Origin: Carbonactinospora thermoautotrophica
GTDB lineage: Bacteria > Actinomycetota > Actinomycetes > Streptomycetales > Carbonactinosporaceae
Direction: 5' to 3'
Length of the DNA stretch: 64,000 nucleotides
Assembly: GCF_001543895.1 (NCBI RefSeq)
Contig: NZ_JYIJ01000018.1
Location: 248,001-312,000 of the forward strand
Part shown: piece by piece, positions 1 to 7,822 of the stretch
Layout: every line of letters begins with the position of its first letter
How positions within the stretch are numbered: the stretch's first letter is position 1
Translations under genes and position numbers: made by a program
The notes under the pieces: generated by a model
Told to the model about the DNA's origin: nothing
Database searches by the model: none
What the model saw: only the letters and a program-made list of their open reading frames with translations

Positions 1-993
1 GAGGCCCCGTCGCACACGCTTCAGCAAACGCTGCGCGACCTGGAGCGGGCATGCACGAGGCACGGCACGTTCAAGGTCCGATGGCGCTCCAAGCGGAAAA
101 ACGCGCCGACGTTTCGCTTCCCCGATGCCAAGCAGATCACCGTGGAGCGAATCTCCCGTCGCTGGGGCCGGGTCAAGCTGCCCAAGCTGGGCTGGACCCG
201 CTTCCGGTGGACACGCCCGCTCGGCGGGCAACTTCGCAATGCCACCGTGCTCAAGGACGGCGGGCGCTGGTACATCTCCTTCTGCGTCGAAGACGGGCTG
301 GTGGAGTCCGCACCGAACGGCAAACCCCCGGTGGGGGTGGATCGTGGTGTCACTGTCGCAGTCGCCACCTCGTCCGGGTGGATGCGTGACCGCGAGTTCG
401 TCACCCCAGGGGAGGCGGTACGACTCAAGCGGCTTCAGCAGCAGCTCGCCCGGCAGCGGAAGGGCTCCAACCGGCGCGCGGCCACCCGGGCGAAGCTGGC
501 CAAGCTGAACGCCCGCATCCGCGCCCGGCGTACCGACTTCCTGGCGTGGACCGCCAACCGCCTCACCCGTGACCACGGACTGGTCGTCGTGGAGGACCTG
601 AACATCAAGAACATGACGGCCAGCGCAAAGGGAACCGTCGAACAGCCAGGCCAAAACGTCCGGCAGAAAGCCGGGCTGAACCGGGCGATCCTGGCCAAGG
701 GCTGGGGCGGACTGCTGACCGCCTTGGAACACAAGGCTCGTTACAACGGCTCCCGGATTCTGCGGGTGCCACCTGCGTTCACGTCGCAGACCTGCCATGC
801 CTGCGGGCACTGCGCGCCGGACAACCGTGAGAGCCAAGCGGTGTTCCGGTGCCGCGCCTGCGGCCACCAGGACAACGCCGACGTGAACGCCGCGAAGAAC
901 ATCCTCGCCGCCGGGCTGGCGGTGACAGGGCGTGGAGACCTCGCCGTTGGGCGGTCTGTGAAGCGCCAACCACCCGAGGCCGAGGTCGCGTGA
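1..993 (+). CDS. tnpB: TnpB, RNA-guided nuclease of an IS200/IS605-type element (5' end outside window)
   Basis: The frame is open from base 1, so the N-terminus lies outside the window; the GTG at 142 is internal to homologous sequence and should not be taken as the start. The three RuvC-like catalytic acids are visible: Asp in GVDRGV (codon at 340), Glu in VVVEDLNIKNM (codon at 592) and Asp in NADVNAAKNI (codon at 880). Between the last two sits a four-Cys zinc ribbon (CHACGHC ... CRACGH). TnpB proteins are guided by an omega RNA made from the element's right end and cleave the donor site after excision, which retains the element. No Y1 transposase TnpA is visible; it could lie upstream or be absent. 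All three catalytic residues are kept, so the nuclease is probably active. Confidence 0.93.
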   Translation, partial: EAPSHTLQQTLRDLERACTRHGTFKVRWRSKRKNAPTFRFPDAKQITVERISRRWGRVKLPKLGWTRFRWTRPLGGQLRNATVLKDGGRWYISFCVEDGLVESAPNGKPPVGVDRGVTVAVATSSGWMRDREFVTPGEAVRLKRLQQQLARQRKGSNRRAATRAKLAKLNARIRARRTDFLAWTANRLTRDHGLVVVEDLNIKNMTASAKGTVEQPGQNVRQKAGLNRAILAKGWGGLLTALEHKARYNGSRILRVPPAFTSQTCHACGHCAPDNRESQAVFRCRACGHQDNADVNAAKNILAAGLAVTGRGDLAVGRSVKRQPPEAEVA

Positions 994-1045
994 ACGCGCC
1001 TCAGCCACGGGAATCCCCCGCCTTCAGGCGTGGGGAGGAAGTCAA
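994..1045 (+). ncRNA. Right end of the TnpB element and 3' scaffold of its omega RNA
   Basis: Directly after the tnpB stop is a hairpin: CCCC (1015-1018) and CGCC (1019-1022), a TTCA loop, GGCG (1027-1030), a bulged T and GGGG (1032-1035), followed by AGGAAGTCAA ending at 1045. This CCCC-hairpin-GGGGAGG-TCAA layout is typical of right ends of IS605-group TnpB elements, where the omega RNA scaffold ends and the guide begins. If so, the transposon ends near 1045 and the guide would be the next 16-20 bases of flanking DNA (from about 1046). The 5' boundary of the RNA, probably inside the end of tnpB, cannot be placed by eye. Confidence 0.6.
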
Positions 1046-1115
1046 TCAGAGAGTCGCTTCCAGCCGGCGTCTTCCCTTGCCACACTGATCGGCGTTCGGT
1101 AGTGGATGGAGGGGG

Positions 1116-2684
1116 ATGTTGTTCCAGTACGGTGCGCTGACGCGCGGCTCTGGCGTCGACCCGCGTGGCTTGACGTTCGCGGTCATTGACCTGGAGACGA
1201 CAGGGCTGGACCCGGCCAGGGGCTCGCGTGTCTGCGAGGTGGGCGTCGTCCGAATGCGGGGCGACGGCTACGTGCTCGACGAGTTCGCGACCCTGGTGAA
1301 CCCGCAGCTCTCGCGGATCAGCAACAGCGACGTGCACGGCATCACCACCGCGATGGTCAAGGACGCCCCGACGTTCGGTGAGATCGCCGGGGATCTGCTG
1401 GCCGTGCTCTCGGACGCGATCATCGTCGGACACAACCTGGAGTTCGAGGAGAAGTTCCTCGCCGCCGAGTTCACCCGCCTCGGTCTGCGCCCGACCGGAG
1501 TTCCCGGGCTGTGCACCCTGGTCACGGCTCGTTCCCAGCTCGACCTTTGGGGCTACCGATTGCCGGACCTGACCCTCCGACTGACTGGTGAATGGCCCAG
1601 CGCTCAGCATTCGGCCCTCGGGGACGCCCGGGCATGCGCCCTCGTGCTCGCCGAACTGATCTCCAACGCGCCCCACCCGCTGCGCTACGCCGGCCCTGCG
1701 CCTCGACCTCTTCCACCAGCTCCGCGGAGCGGACGTGTCGCGGCACGCGTGGTGGGCCTGCGCCGCGGGAACCAGGGCTGGCTGTCGTCCCTGGTCGCGC
1801 AACTGCCGCTGATGAGCCAGCCGCCGGTGCCTCGTCCCGCGGAGGTCGCGAAGTACAAGGCTCTGCTGGGTCATGTCCTCGCGGACGGCAAGGTCACCGG
1901 TGAGGAAGCCCAGCAGCTGGCCGTGCTCGCGGCTCGAGCCGGGCTGACGCAGACCACCGCGCAGCAGGTCCACCAGGAATTCCTTCTGGAGGTCCGGGCG
2001 AAGGCCGAAGCCGACGGGGTCGTGACCGCGGCCGAACTCCGCGAGCTGCAGCGCGCCGCCAAGAACCTCGCAGCCGGGCACCTCATCCGCGACCTGGAAG
2101 AGGCCGCAGCAGCGGACCGGGCCCGCAAGAACGGGCCGTTGAAGGGGTGGCGGATCCTGCCAGTCGGCGACGACCCCTCGGTGATCCAGCTCATGGACTG
2201 GGCCGTCGGCCTCGGAGCCACGGCCGCGGTCAACGTGACCAAGACCGTGCGCATGGCCGTCAGGGCCAACGGCGTAGAAGACCCTCGCCTGGCCAAGGCA
2301 GCCGTGGCCGGAATCCCCGTACTCGACCCTGAGACAGCTCGGGCACGCCTCGAACAGGTCGTCGCCGAAGCATCCTCGACCCGCAGCCTCCTCGACTCCG
2401 AAGAAGGCGAGCGGATCGCGACCGAGCTGGAGCGCATTCAACAGCCGTCGAGACCCGAATGGCACGAGCACTGGCGTCGCCGTGAACTCAACCCGCGCCA
2501 CTGCCGCGGCAACTTCAAGCCGACCGGCACCCGATCCGGGTACACCACCACGATCGAGATCCCGAAGGCGCGCATCCCGGCCACGAAAGACGGCGGATGC
2601 GCCCTCGTCTTCCTCGCTCTCACGGCAAGCGCCCTCGGACTGACCTGGAGCGTGGCACAGCTCGTGTCTCGCATCGTCGCGTAG
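1116..2684 (+). CDS. DnaQ-like DEDDh 3'-5' exonuclease with TerB-like middle, BRCT-like domain and C-terminal membrane segment
   Basis: Residues about 20-185 are an exonuclease fold: Exo I is DLETTGLD (Asp25, Glu27), Exo II is GHNLEFEEKFL and Exo III is HSALGDARA. In Exo II the usual second Asp is replaced by Glu. Residues about 235-325 are helical, with a repeated L.DGKVT.EEA / ADGVVTAAEL pattern that resembles TerB-like or EF-hand-like modules. Residues about 345-410 (RILPVGDD ... PVLDPETA) look BRCT-like. The last 25 residues are hydrophobic and may anchor the protein in the membrane. A purine-rich GGAGGGGG abuts the ATG at 1116, so translation might begin at the TTG at 1119. The gene is monocistronic and lies next to the TnpB element. 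It may act in DNA repair or defence; the substrate is unknown. Confidence 0.75.
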   Translation: MLFQYGALTRGSGVDPRGLTFAVIDLETTGLDPARGSRVCEVGVVRMRGDGYVLDEFATLVNPQLSRISNSDVHGITTAMVKDAPTFGEIAGDLLAVLSDAIIVGHNLEFEEKFLAAEFTRLGLRPTGVPGLCTLVTARSQLDLWGYRLPDLTLRLTGEWPSAQHSALGDARACALVLAELISNAPHPLRYAGPAPRPLPPAPRSGRVAARVVGLRRGNQGWLSSLVAQLPLMSQPPVPRPAEVAKYKALLGHVLADGKVTGEEAQQLAVLAARAGLTQTTAQQVHQEFLLEVRAKAEADGVVTAAELRELQRAAKNLAAGHLIRDLEEAAAADRARKNGPLKGWRILPVGDDPSVIQLMDWAVGLGATAAVNVTKTVRMAVRANGVEDPRLAKAAVAGIPVLDPETARARLEQVVAEASSTRSLLDSEEGERIATELERIQQPSRPEWHEHWRRRELNPRHCRGNFKPTGTRSGYTTTIEIPKARIPATKDGGCALVFLALTASALGLTWSVAQLVSRIVA

Positions 2685-2948
2685 CAGGGCGGGCTACCAC
2701 CGCGCACTGCTCGCGAGGCCTTCCCTCCCGCGGTGGATCGTGTCGGACTCATGGCTGCTTCTTCAACGGTCGGGGAGGACTACCACCGGGGCCCCTTGCT
2801 CGCTCGTCGCCGTCCGGGGCCGGCTGTCTTTGGCTCACGCTGTCCACGGGTGCCTGCGGGGAACACGCGGAGGATCCTGAGGCGATCTGTCCCAGGAAGC
2901 ACCAGGACCAGATGCCGGGAGCGAACCGTGAGGCTCGACCGGCAGTCG

Positions 2949-3383
2949 TCAGACGCGAACTACCACCACCCGCCGCTCCTTGGGCTCCCCAGGCTCTTCG
3001 ACCAGACGGTGGAGATCGTCGGGGTCGCTGGTGAGCAACACGACTGGACGGGATTGCGCCAGGGCAGTCGCGGCCACCAGGGCGTCAATCGCGCATCGGT
3101 GACCACCGAGGCCTGTCGCGCCCAGCAGTTCGCCGGCATGACGCGCCAAATCAGGCGTGACGGGAACGATGCTGGCGGCGCCTAGAACACGGTGGACAGC
3201 GGCGTCACGTGGCGTGCCGCGCAGTACTTCTGTCAGGGTGACGGCACTGACCACGACCCTCGCCCGGCGACGCAGCGCGGTCTGCAGGTAAGCGCGCACC
3301 CGGGCCTTGCCAGCGGCGGCCTTCACCACGCCCTCACTGTCGAGGACGAGCGTGCCCCCTACGCCTCCGACTCGTCGGGCCAC
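2949..3383 (-). CDS. PIN-domain ribonuclease toxin (VapC-like)
   Basis: The 144-aa protein has the PIN layout: LVLDSEGVVKAA near the N-terminus (first Asp), TEVLRG with the conserved Glu around residue 53, and CAIDALVAATAL with the third acid around residue 100, then VVLLTSDPDDL with the fourth. PIN toxins are Mg-dependent RNases that usually cut tRNA, rRNA or mRNA. The GTG start (3381-3383) lies inside the 3' end of the upstream antitoxin gene; the 25-bp overlap implies translational coupling and the usual antitoxin-toxin order. All expected acidic residues are present, so the toxin looks intact. Confidence 0.85.
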   Translation of the reverse strand: MARRVGGVGGTLVLDSEGVVKAAAGKARVRAYLQTALRRRARVVVSAVTLTEVLRGTPRDAAVHRVLGAASIVPVTPDLARHAGELLGATGLGGHRCAIDALVAATALAQSRPVVLLTSDPDDLHRLVEEPGEPKERRVVVVRV

Positions 3384-3844
3384 GCCGCCTCCGCCTCAGC
3401 CAACAGGTCCTCCGGCACCGCGCCGTGTTCGGCTTCCAGGGCCGCGAGCAGGTCGGCGAGCAGGTCCAGCTCGAACTGCCGCGCGACCGCCTCGGTCACG
3501 TACCGACTGAAGCCACCAGGCCCGACGCGCTTCCGAACCGCCTCGGTCAGCCCTTCCGGCATGGACACGCTGACCTTGCGCACCGATCCTTCAGTCAGGT
3601 GAGCGTGCGTGGCCGAGAGAAAATCCTCGTCACCGGCGGCAGGGTCGAGCAGGCGAGAACCCGAGGAGAGACTCCCCCAGGTGCGCAGCTCCCCGGCGGC
3701 AGCCGCGAGATGAAGATGAAAACGATAGAGCCTGTCGACGTCCTTCTCATGCGTCAGCAGCGCATCGGCTATGCGTTCCAGCCGTTCGGAGCTGCTTGTG
3801 GCCTCGTCGACAGGGTCGCCGCCTGCCCGCTCTGGTGCGTTCAT
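3359..3844 (-). CDS. Ribbon-helix-helix antitoxin partner of the PIN toxin, with long N-terminal extension
   Basis: The ribbon-helix-helix segment RKVSVSMPEGLTEAVRKRVG, followed by GFSRYVTEAVARQF, lies in the second half of a 161-aa protein; the acidic tail after it probably wraps the toxin. The first 80 or so residues are not typical of VapB and look helical (ERLERIADALLTHEKDVDRLYRFH), so this is longer than the usual 70-90-aa antitoxin. I chose the ATG at 3842-3844; a GGAGG lies 12 bases upstream. A longer frame extends to 3904, but it runs back through the probable operator. The toxin gene overlaps its end. Autoregulation through the palindrome just upstream is expected for this family. 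Confidence 0.75.
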   Translation of the reverse strand: MNAPERAGGDPVDEATSSSERLERIADALLTHEKDVDRLYRFHLHLAAAAGELRTWGSLSSGSRLLDPAAGDEDFLSATHAHLTEGSVRKVSVSMPEGLTEAVRKRVGPGGFSRYVTEAVARQFELDLLADLLAALEAEHGAVPEDLLAEAEAAWPDESEA

Positions 3845-3854
3845 ACCAATGATG

Positions 3855-3869
3855 CTACCTCCGGTAGTA
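3855..3869. promoter_or_regulatory. Palindrome over the antitoxin ribosome-binding site, probable operator
   Basis: GCTACC TCC GGTAGT forms a near-perfect inverted repeat (CTACC/GGTAG arms 5/5, one mismatch in the sixth pair) immediately upstream of the antitoxin start. It contains the Shine-Dalgarno GGAGG on the minus strand. Ribbon-helix-helix antitoxins bind short palindromes of this kind, so binding here would block both transcription and ribosome access. The function is inferred from position only. Confidence 0.4.
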
Positions 3870-4025
3870 AGAGCTTTGCCGTACGTCGGCGCGCAAGGGT
3901 CCAACCGGTACCCGAAGCGCTCGGCCGATCACGGGACGGGGGGACCGGCCAGATTCATCTGGCCTGTGATGGGCGGGACGCCCGCTCGCGATCGTCGGCA
4001 CGGGCGGGCGACCGTACCCGGTCTT

Positions 4026-4748
4026 TCATCGGGCCCGTGCGGACGCCGACTGGGCGGGGGTGTCGGGGCAGGTGTCGAGCATGGCGTCGAGGGTGTCGCG
4101 CTCGGGTTCGGTGACGGTCAGGTCGTAGACGTACTTCACGTGGGTCCAGGCGCGGGCGTAGGTGCACCAGTAGCCGCGGTTGGGCGGGGCCCACTGGTCG
4201 GGGGACTGGTCGCCCTTAGCTCGGTTGCTCGACGCGGACACGGCGATCAGCTGGGGGTTGCTCAGGTCGTTGGCGAACTGCCTGCGCTTGGCGGTGTCCC
4301 ACTCGCCCGCGCCGGATCGCCAGGCGTTGGCCAGCGGGACCATGTGGTCGATGTCGACCTGGGAGGCGCTGGTAAGGATCCGCTCGTCGTAGGGGCTGTA
4401 CCACAGGCCAGACACCGCCCGGCAGACGTCGTCTCGCACGACGTCCTGCCCGTCGCGGGCGAGTACCACCTCGCGGGTGTCGCACTGGCCGTACTGTCGG
4501 GCCCAGTGGGGGAACTTGTCCCGGCTGTAGCCGGCCATCGATCCCGGCGGCGCTACCTCCAGATCCTGCAGTTCCTTGCGTGCGGTGTCTGCGTCCGGTG
4601 GCTCTGGGAGCCGTGCCGGGCTTGACGTAGCAGGGGGTGTTGAGGTGGTCGAGACGGCGGTGGCCGGCGTCACCGCCCCGGCGGCCACGACCGCTAACCC
4701 CAGCCCTACCGCCCGAGCCCACAGCACGCCCTTGCGCCATCCCCTCAT
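4026..4748 (-). CDS. Secreted HNH-family endonuclease (DUF1524-like)
   Basis: The N-terminus MRGWRKGVLWARAVGLGLAVV plus an Ala-rich stretch is a signal peptide, followed by a Thr/Ser/Pro linker to about residue 50. The nuclease core has DIDHMVPLANAWRSGA (His-metal motif, about residues 131-146), LSNPQLIAVSASSNRAKGDQ and a WCTYA segment. This is the C-terminal GmrSD/DUF1524 type of HNH common in actinomycete secreted proteins. The ATG at 4748 has GGAGG seven bases upstream. The protein probably degrades extracellular DNA. The gene is divergent from the HipA-like pair and has no obvious immunity gene beside it. The catalytic region looks intact. Confidence 0.88.
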   Translation of the reverse strand: MRGWRKGVLWARAVGLGLAVVAAGAVTPATAVSTTSTPPATSSPARLPEPPDADTARKELQDLEVAPPGSMAGYSRDKFPHWARQYGQCDTREVVLARDGQDVVRDDVCRAVSGLWYSPYDERILTSASQVDIDHMVPLANAWRSGAGEWDTAKRRQFANDLSNPQLIAVSASSNRAKGDQSPDQWAPPNRGYWCTYARAWTHVKYVYDLTVTEPERDTLDAMLDTCPDTPAQSASARAR

Positions 4749-4928
4749 GATCGCCTCCGGTGTCCTTGATCCCGCATATGTGCGTAATCTTGGACATATT
4801 GATCACGAGGTATGTCGTACCGAACGGGTGAATTTCTGGCGTCAGCCCAGGCGGCGACCCCCGGTCCGTCGTGGTCCTGCGAGGCATTCACCACGCGCGA
4901 ACCGTGCAAAGGCTCGACAACTAGGCTC

Positions 4929-5693
4929 ATGGTCGTGCTCCCCGAGGTGACCGCCATCCGGTACGTGACGCCGCTGCGCGAGGGCGGGTCCCTGCCCGGT
5001 CTCGTGGAGGCGGACGACCTGGGCACGTACGTGCTGAAGTTCCGCGGCGCCGGCCAGGGCCCGAAGGCGCTGGTGGCCGAGGTGATCGGCGGGGAACTCG
5101 CCCGCCGGCTCGGGTTGCGCGTGCCAGATCTGGTGCTGGTGGACGTCGACGTGGCCATCGCGGCCGGCGAGCCCGACCAGGAGGTGCAGGACCTGCTGCG
5201 GGCCAGCGCCGGGCGCAATCTCGGAGTCGACTTCCTCCCGGGGGCGCTCGGTTTCGACCCCCTCGCCTTCGCCCCCGACCCGGAGCTGGCCAGCCGGGTG
5301 GTCTGGCTGGACGCGTTCATCAGCAACGTGGACCGCAGTTGGCGCAACCCGAACCTGCTGGTCTGGCACGGCGAGCTGTGGTTGATCGACCACGGCGCCT
5401 CGGTCCTTTTCCACCACGACTGGAGCCGCGCGGAGCGGTCTGTCCTGCGCCCGTACGACGCCGCCGACCACGTGCTGGCGCCGTTCGCCCGCGATCTGGC
5501 CGCCGCCGACCGGGAGCTGGCGCGCCAGGTCACGCCCGAACTCCTGGCCGAGGTGGTCGCGCTCGTCCCCGATGAGTGGCTGGCCGGCGAGCCCGGCTTC
5601 ACCGACCCGGACGCCGTGCGCAAGGCCTACGTCCGCCACCTCGCCGCCCGGGTGGCGTCGTCGGCCGCCTGGCTGCCGGAGATGGTGACATGA
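4929..5693 (+). CDS. HipA-like kinase-fold protein
   Basis: About 254 residues. It has the compact HipA-type kinase features: a glycine-containing loop GTYVLKFRGAGQG near residue 30, a Lys/Glu region ALVAEVIGGELARRLGL, the catalytic-loop-like DAFISNVDRSWRNPNLL around residue 125-140, and the metal-binding LWLIDHGA. Full-length HipA is about 440 aa; this short type lacks the N-terminal domain. The ATG at 4929 starts the conserved region, whereas the frame upstream is not conserved-looking. It overlaps the next gene by ATGA, and the HipA-like/DUF3037 pair is a recurrent two-gene operon in actinobacteria and elsewhere. The substrate and any toxin role are unknown. Confidence 0.8.
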   Translation: MVVLPEVTAIRYVTPLREGGSLPGLVEADDLGTYVLKFRGAGQGPKALVAEVIGGELARRLGLRVPDLVLVDVDVAIAAGEPDQEVQDLLRASAGRNLGVDFLPGALGFDPLAFAPDPELASRVVWLDAFISNVDRSWRNPNLLVWHGELWLIDHGASVLFHHDWSRAERSVLRPYDAADHVLAPFARDLAAADRELARQVTPELLAEVVALVPDEWLAGEPGFTDPDAVRKAYVRHLAARVASSAAWLPEMVT

Positions 5694-6088
5694 CCGGGCA
5701 CGACGAGAGCCGGGTCCCGTTCGAGTACGCGGTGGTACGGGTCGTGCCCCGGATCGAACGCGGCGAGCGGATCAACGTCGGGGTGCTGCTGTACTGCCAG
5801 GCGCGCGGGTTCCTGGCCGCGCGGATCCACCTCGACGAGGCGCGGTTGCGGGCGCTGGACCCCACGGTGGACGTGGCCGGGGTGCGCGCCGCCCTGCGCG
5901 CGCTGGAAGCCGTCTGCACCTGCGGCGCGGCACCCGGCCCGGCGGGGGAGCACCTGCGGCCGGGGCAGCGGTTCCGCTGGCTGACCTCGCCGCGCAGCAC
6001 CATCGTGCAGACCGGGCCGGTCCACACCGGGCTTACCGCTGACCCGGAGGCGGAGCTGGACCGCTTGGTCGACCTGCTCGTGCGGTGA
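5690..6088 (+). CDS. DUF3037 family protein
   Basis: The 132-aa protein opens with the family signature FEYAVVRVVPRIERGERINVG, followed by LLYCQARGFLAARI and, later, RFRWLTSPRSTIVQTGPVHTG. The last two segments are the conserved part of DUF3037. The ATG overlaps the stop of the HipA-like gene by four bases, so the two are translationally coupled. The partner kinase suggests that DUF3037 is its regulator, substrate or antidote, but I know of no demonstrated activity. The gene looks intact. Confidence 0.82.
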   Translation: MTGHDESRVPFEYAVVRVVPRIERGERINVGVLLYCQARGFLAARIHLDEARLRALDPTVDVAGVRAALRALEAVCTCGAAPGPAGEHLRPGQRFRWLTSPRSTIVQTGPVHTGLTADPEAELDRLVDLLVR

Positions 6089-6304
6089 GCGCCCGCCGGT
6101 CGCGCCGAGACTTGTCCGGCGGTACCGACCAGTACCGGCGCAGCCGGACGCACACGCCGGTTGATCGGGATTCGTCGATTCTCGGGATGGTTGTCGGCGG
6201 GCCGCCATAGAGTGGCGGCTGTCGTCCGTGGTTCACGGGATCGCGGAGCTTATGACAGGAGTTTCGGCGGTGGGGGCGCAGCGTTCCGGCGGATCCCGCT
6301 GGAC

Positions 6305-7822
6305 ATGTTCCGGTTCGCGACGCACGACGAGCTCTACCTCGCCGTCATGCAGGTCTTTGGGGAGGCGAACGACCGGCTGGTCACCGCGCTCACCTTCGAC
6401 GAGGTGCTGTCGGGCCTGCGGGAGGTGGGCTGGTTCGATCCGGTGCCGGGTGACCGGCTGGATCGTGCCCTCGGCCAGCTGTGCGAGTGGGGCCTGCTCG
6501 ACCGGGTGCAGAACCACGGCGCCCATTACGCCACCGCTGAGGAGTACGAGCGGAAGAACCTGCAGTACTCGCTGACCAAACGCGGCGAGGCGGCCTTCGA
6601 GGGCGTGTAACACGCGCTCTACCTGCTCGCCTCCTCCGGCGCGCTGCAGTCCGCGGTGCTCGACGCGATCGCCGCCCACCTGGACGACCTGTACGGGCTG
6701 CTGCGCGACCCGGCCTCGGACAACCGGCGGATCTTCACCACGCTCGCCGGCTTGGAAGGCCACCTGGACGCGTTGCGCACCAACACCAAGCAGTTCAACG
6801 GCGAGTTGCAGCGGCTGCTCCGGGACGACGCCGCCGATCTCGCCACGTTCGACGAGGTGAAACGGGCCACGGTCGCCTATCTCGAGGAGTTCGTCACCGA
6901 CCTGGACGTGCGCAAGCATGCGATCGCCGCGGCGATCGCGCGGGTCGAGGAGCTCGGCGTCGCCGTGCTGCACACGCGGGCGCTCGCCGGTGCCGACCTG
7001 CCTGTGCTGCCCGGTGCCGCCGACCCGGCGCCTCGCTGGCTCGCCCAGCGGCAGGCCAAGTGGGACGGCCTGCATCGCTGGTTCGCCCCGCTGGACGGTT
7101 CACTACCGGCGGTCGAAACCTTGCAGGACATCGCTCGCCGGGCCATCGTCTCGCTGCTGCGGGTGCTGGAGCGGTTCGGCGAGGCCCGTCGCCGCTCGGC
7201 GAGCACGATCCAGGATTTCCGTACGCTGGCGCGCTGGTTCTCCGCCTGCCCGACCGACGAGGACGCGCACCGGCTGTTCAACGCGGCGTTCGGCCTGTGG
7301 CCGGCCCGCCACGCGCATCTCGCCCTCGACGATCCGGACGAGGTGCCGGCCGCCACCCCGTGGCACGCCGCTCCCCGGGTTCCGGTCTCCCCGCTGTTGC
7401 GCACCCACGGCGTGACCGAGAAGGCCGCGCGCACCGCCCGGGTGCGGGACGTGGCCGAGATCCGGCGCCGCCAGCGGGCCAGGGCGTTGCGGGAGCGCGC
7501 GGAACTGGAGGCGGCGTGGGCACGGCTCGCCACCGACGGCACGGTCCGGCTCTCGACCTTCGGCGAGCTCGACCACGCCACCTTCGCCCGGTTGCTGCAC
7601 CTGCTCGGCCGGGCGCTCTCGGTACGCCCCGGCCGCGACGGGCTGCGGCGCGCCACCACCACCGACGGCCGTCTGGAGGTGACGCTGCGCGATCCCGGGG
7701 ACGGGCGTACCGCCACGATCAGGACACCGTCCGGCGAGTTCACCGGACCCGACTACGCGGTGGAGATCCGCAGCCCGCTGCGTGAGATCCGCCGCGAGTC
7801 GCGTGACGAGGAGGCGCTGTGA
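6305..7822 (+). pseudogene. jetA: jetA of a type II Wadjet system (DUF2397/TIGR02677), broken by an in-frame stop
   Basis: Reading from the ATG at 6305 (FRFATHDELYLAVMQVFGEA) the frame matches the TIGR02677 family. It meets TAA at 6608-6610 and then resumes in the same frame (HALYLLASSGAL) to the stop at 7822, giving about 505 aa without the stop. The context GGC GTG TAA CAC GCG would read Gly-Val-Gln-His-Ala with CAA, so a single C-to-T change explains the lesion. In Wadjet, JetA is a kleisin-like subunit of a condensin-like complex (JetABC) that, with the nuclease JetD, destroys small circular DNA. The stop leaves a 101-residue N-terminal fragment. The GTG of jetB overlaps its terminal TGA. 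Confidence 0.85.

Noticed and set aside
741-2501. Minus-strand frame of 586 codons
   Set aside because: Antisense to tnpB and the exonuclease, which have recognisable domains; no domain seen in it.
7278-7523. Small minus-strand ORF within jetA
   Set aside because: Pro/Arg-rich shadow without ribosome-binding site.
6305-7822. jetA as two separate genes (6161-6610 and 6656-7822)
   Set aside because: Both halves are in the same frame and continue one family alignment across the stop; the second half has no ribosome-binding site.
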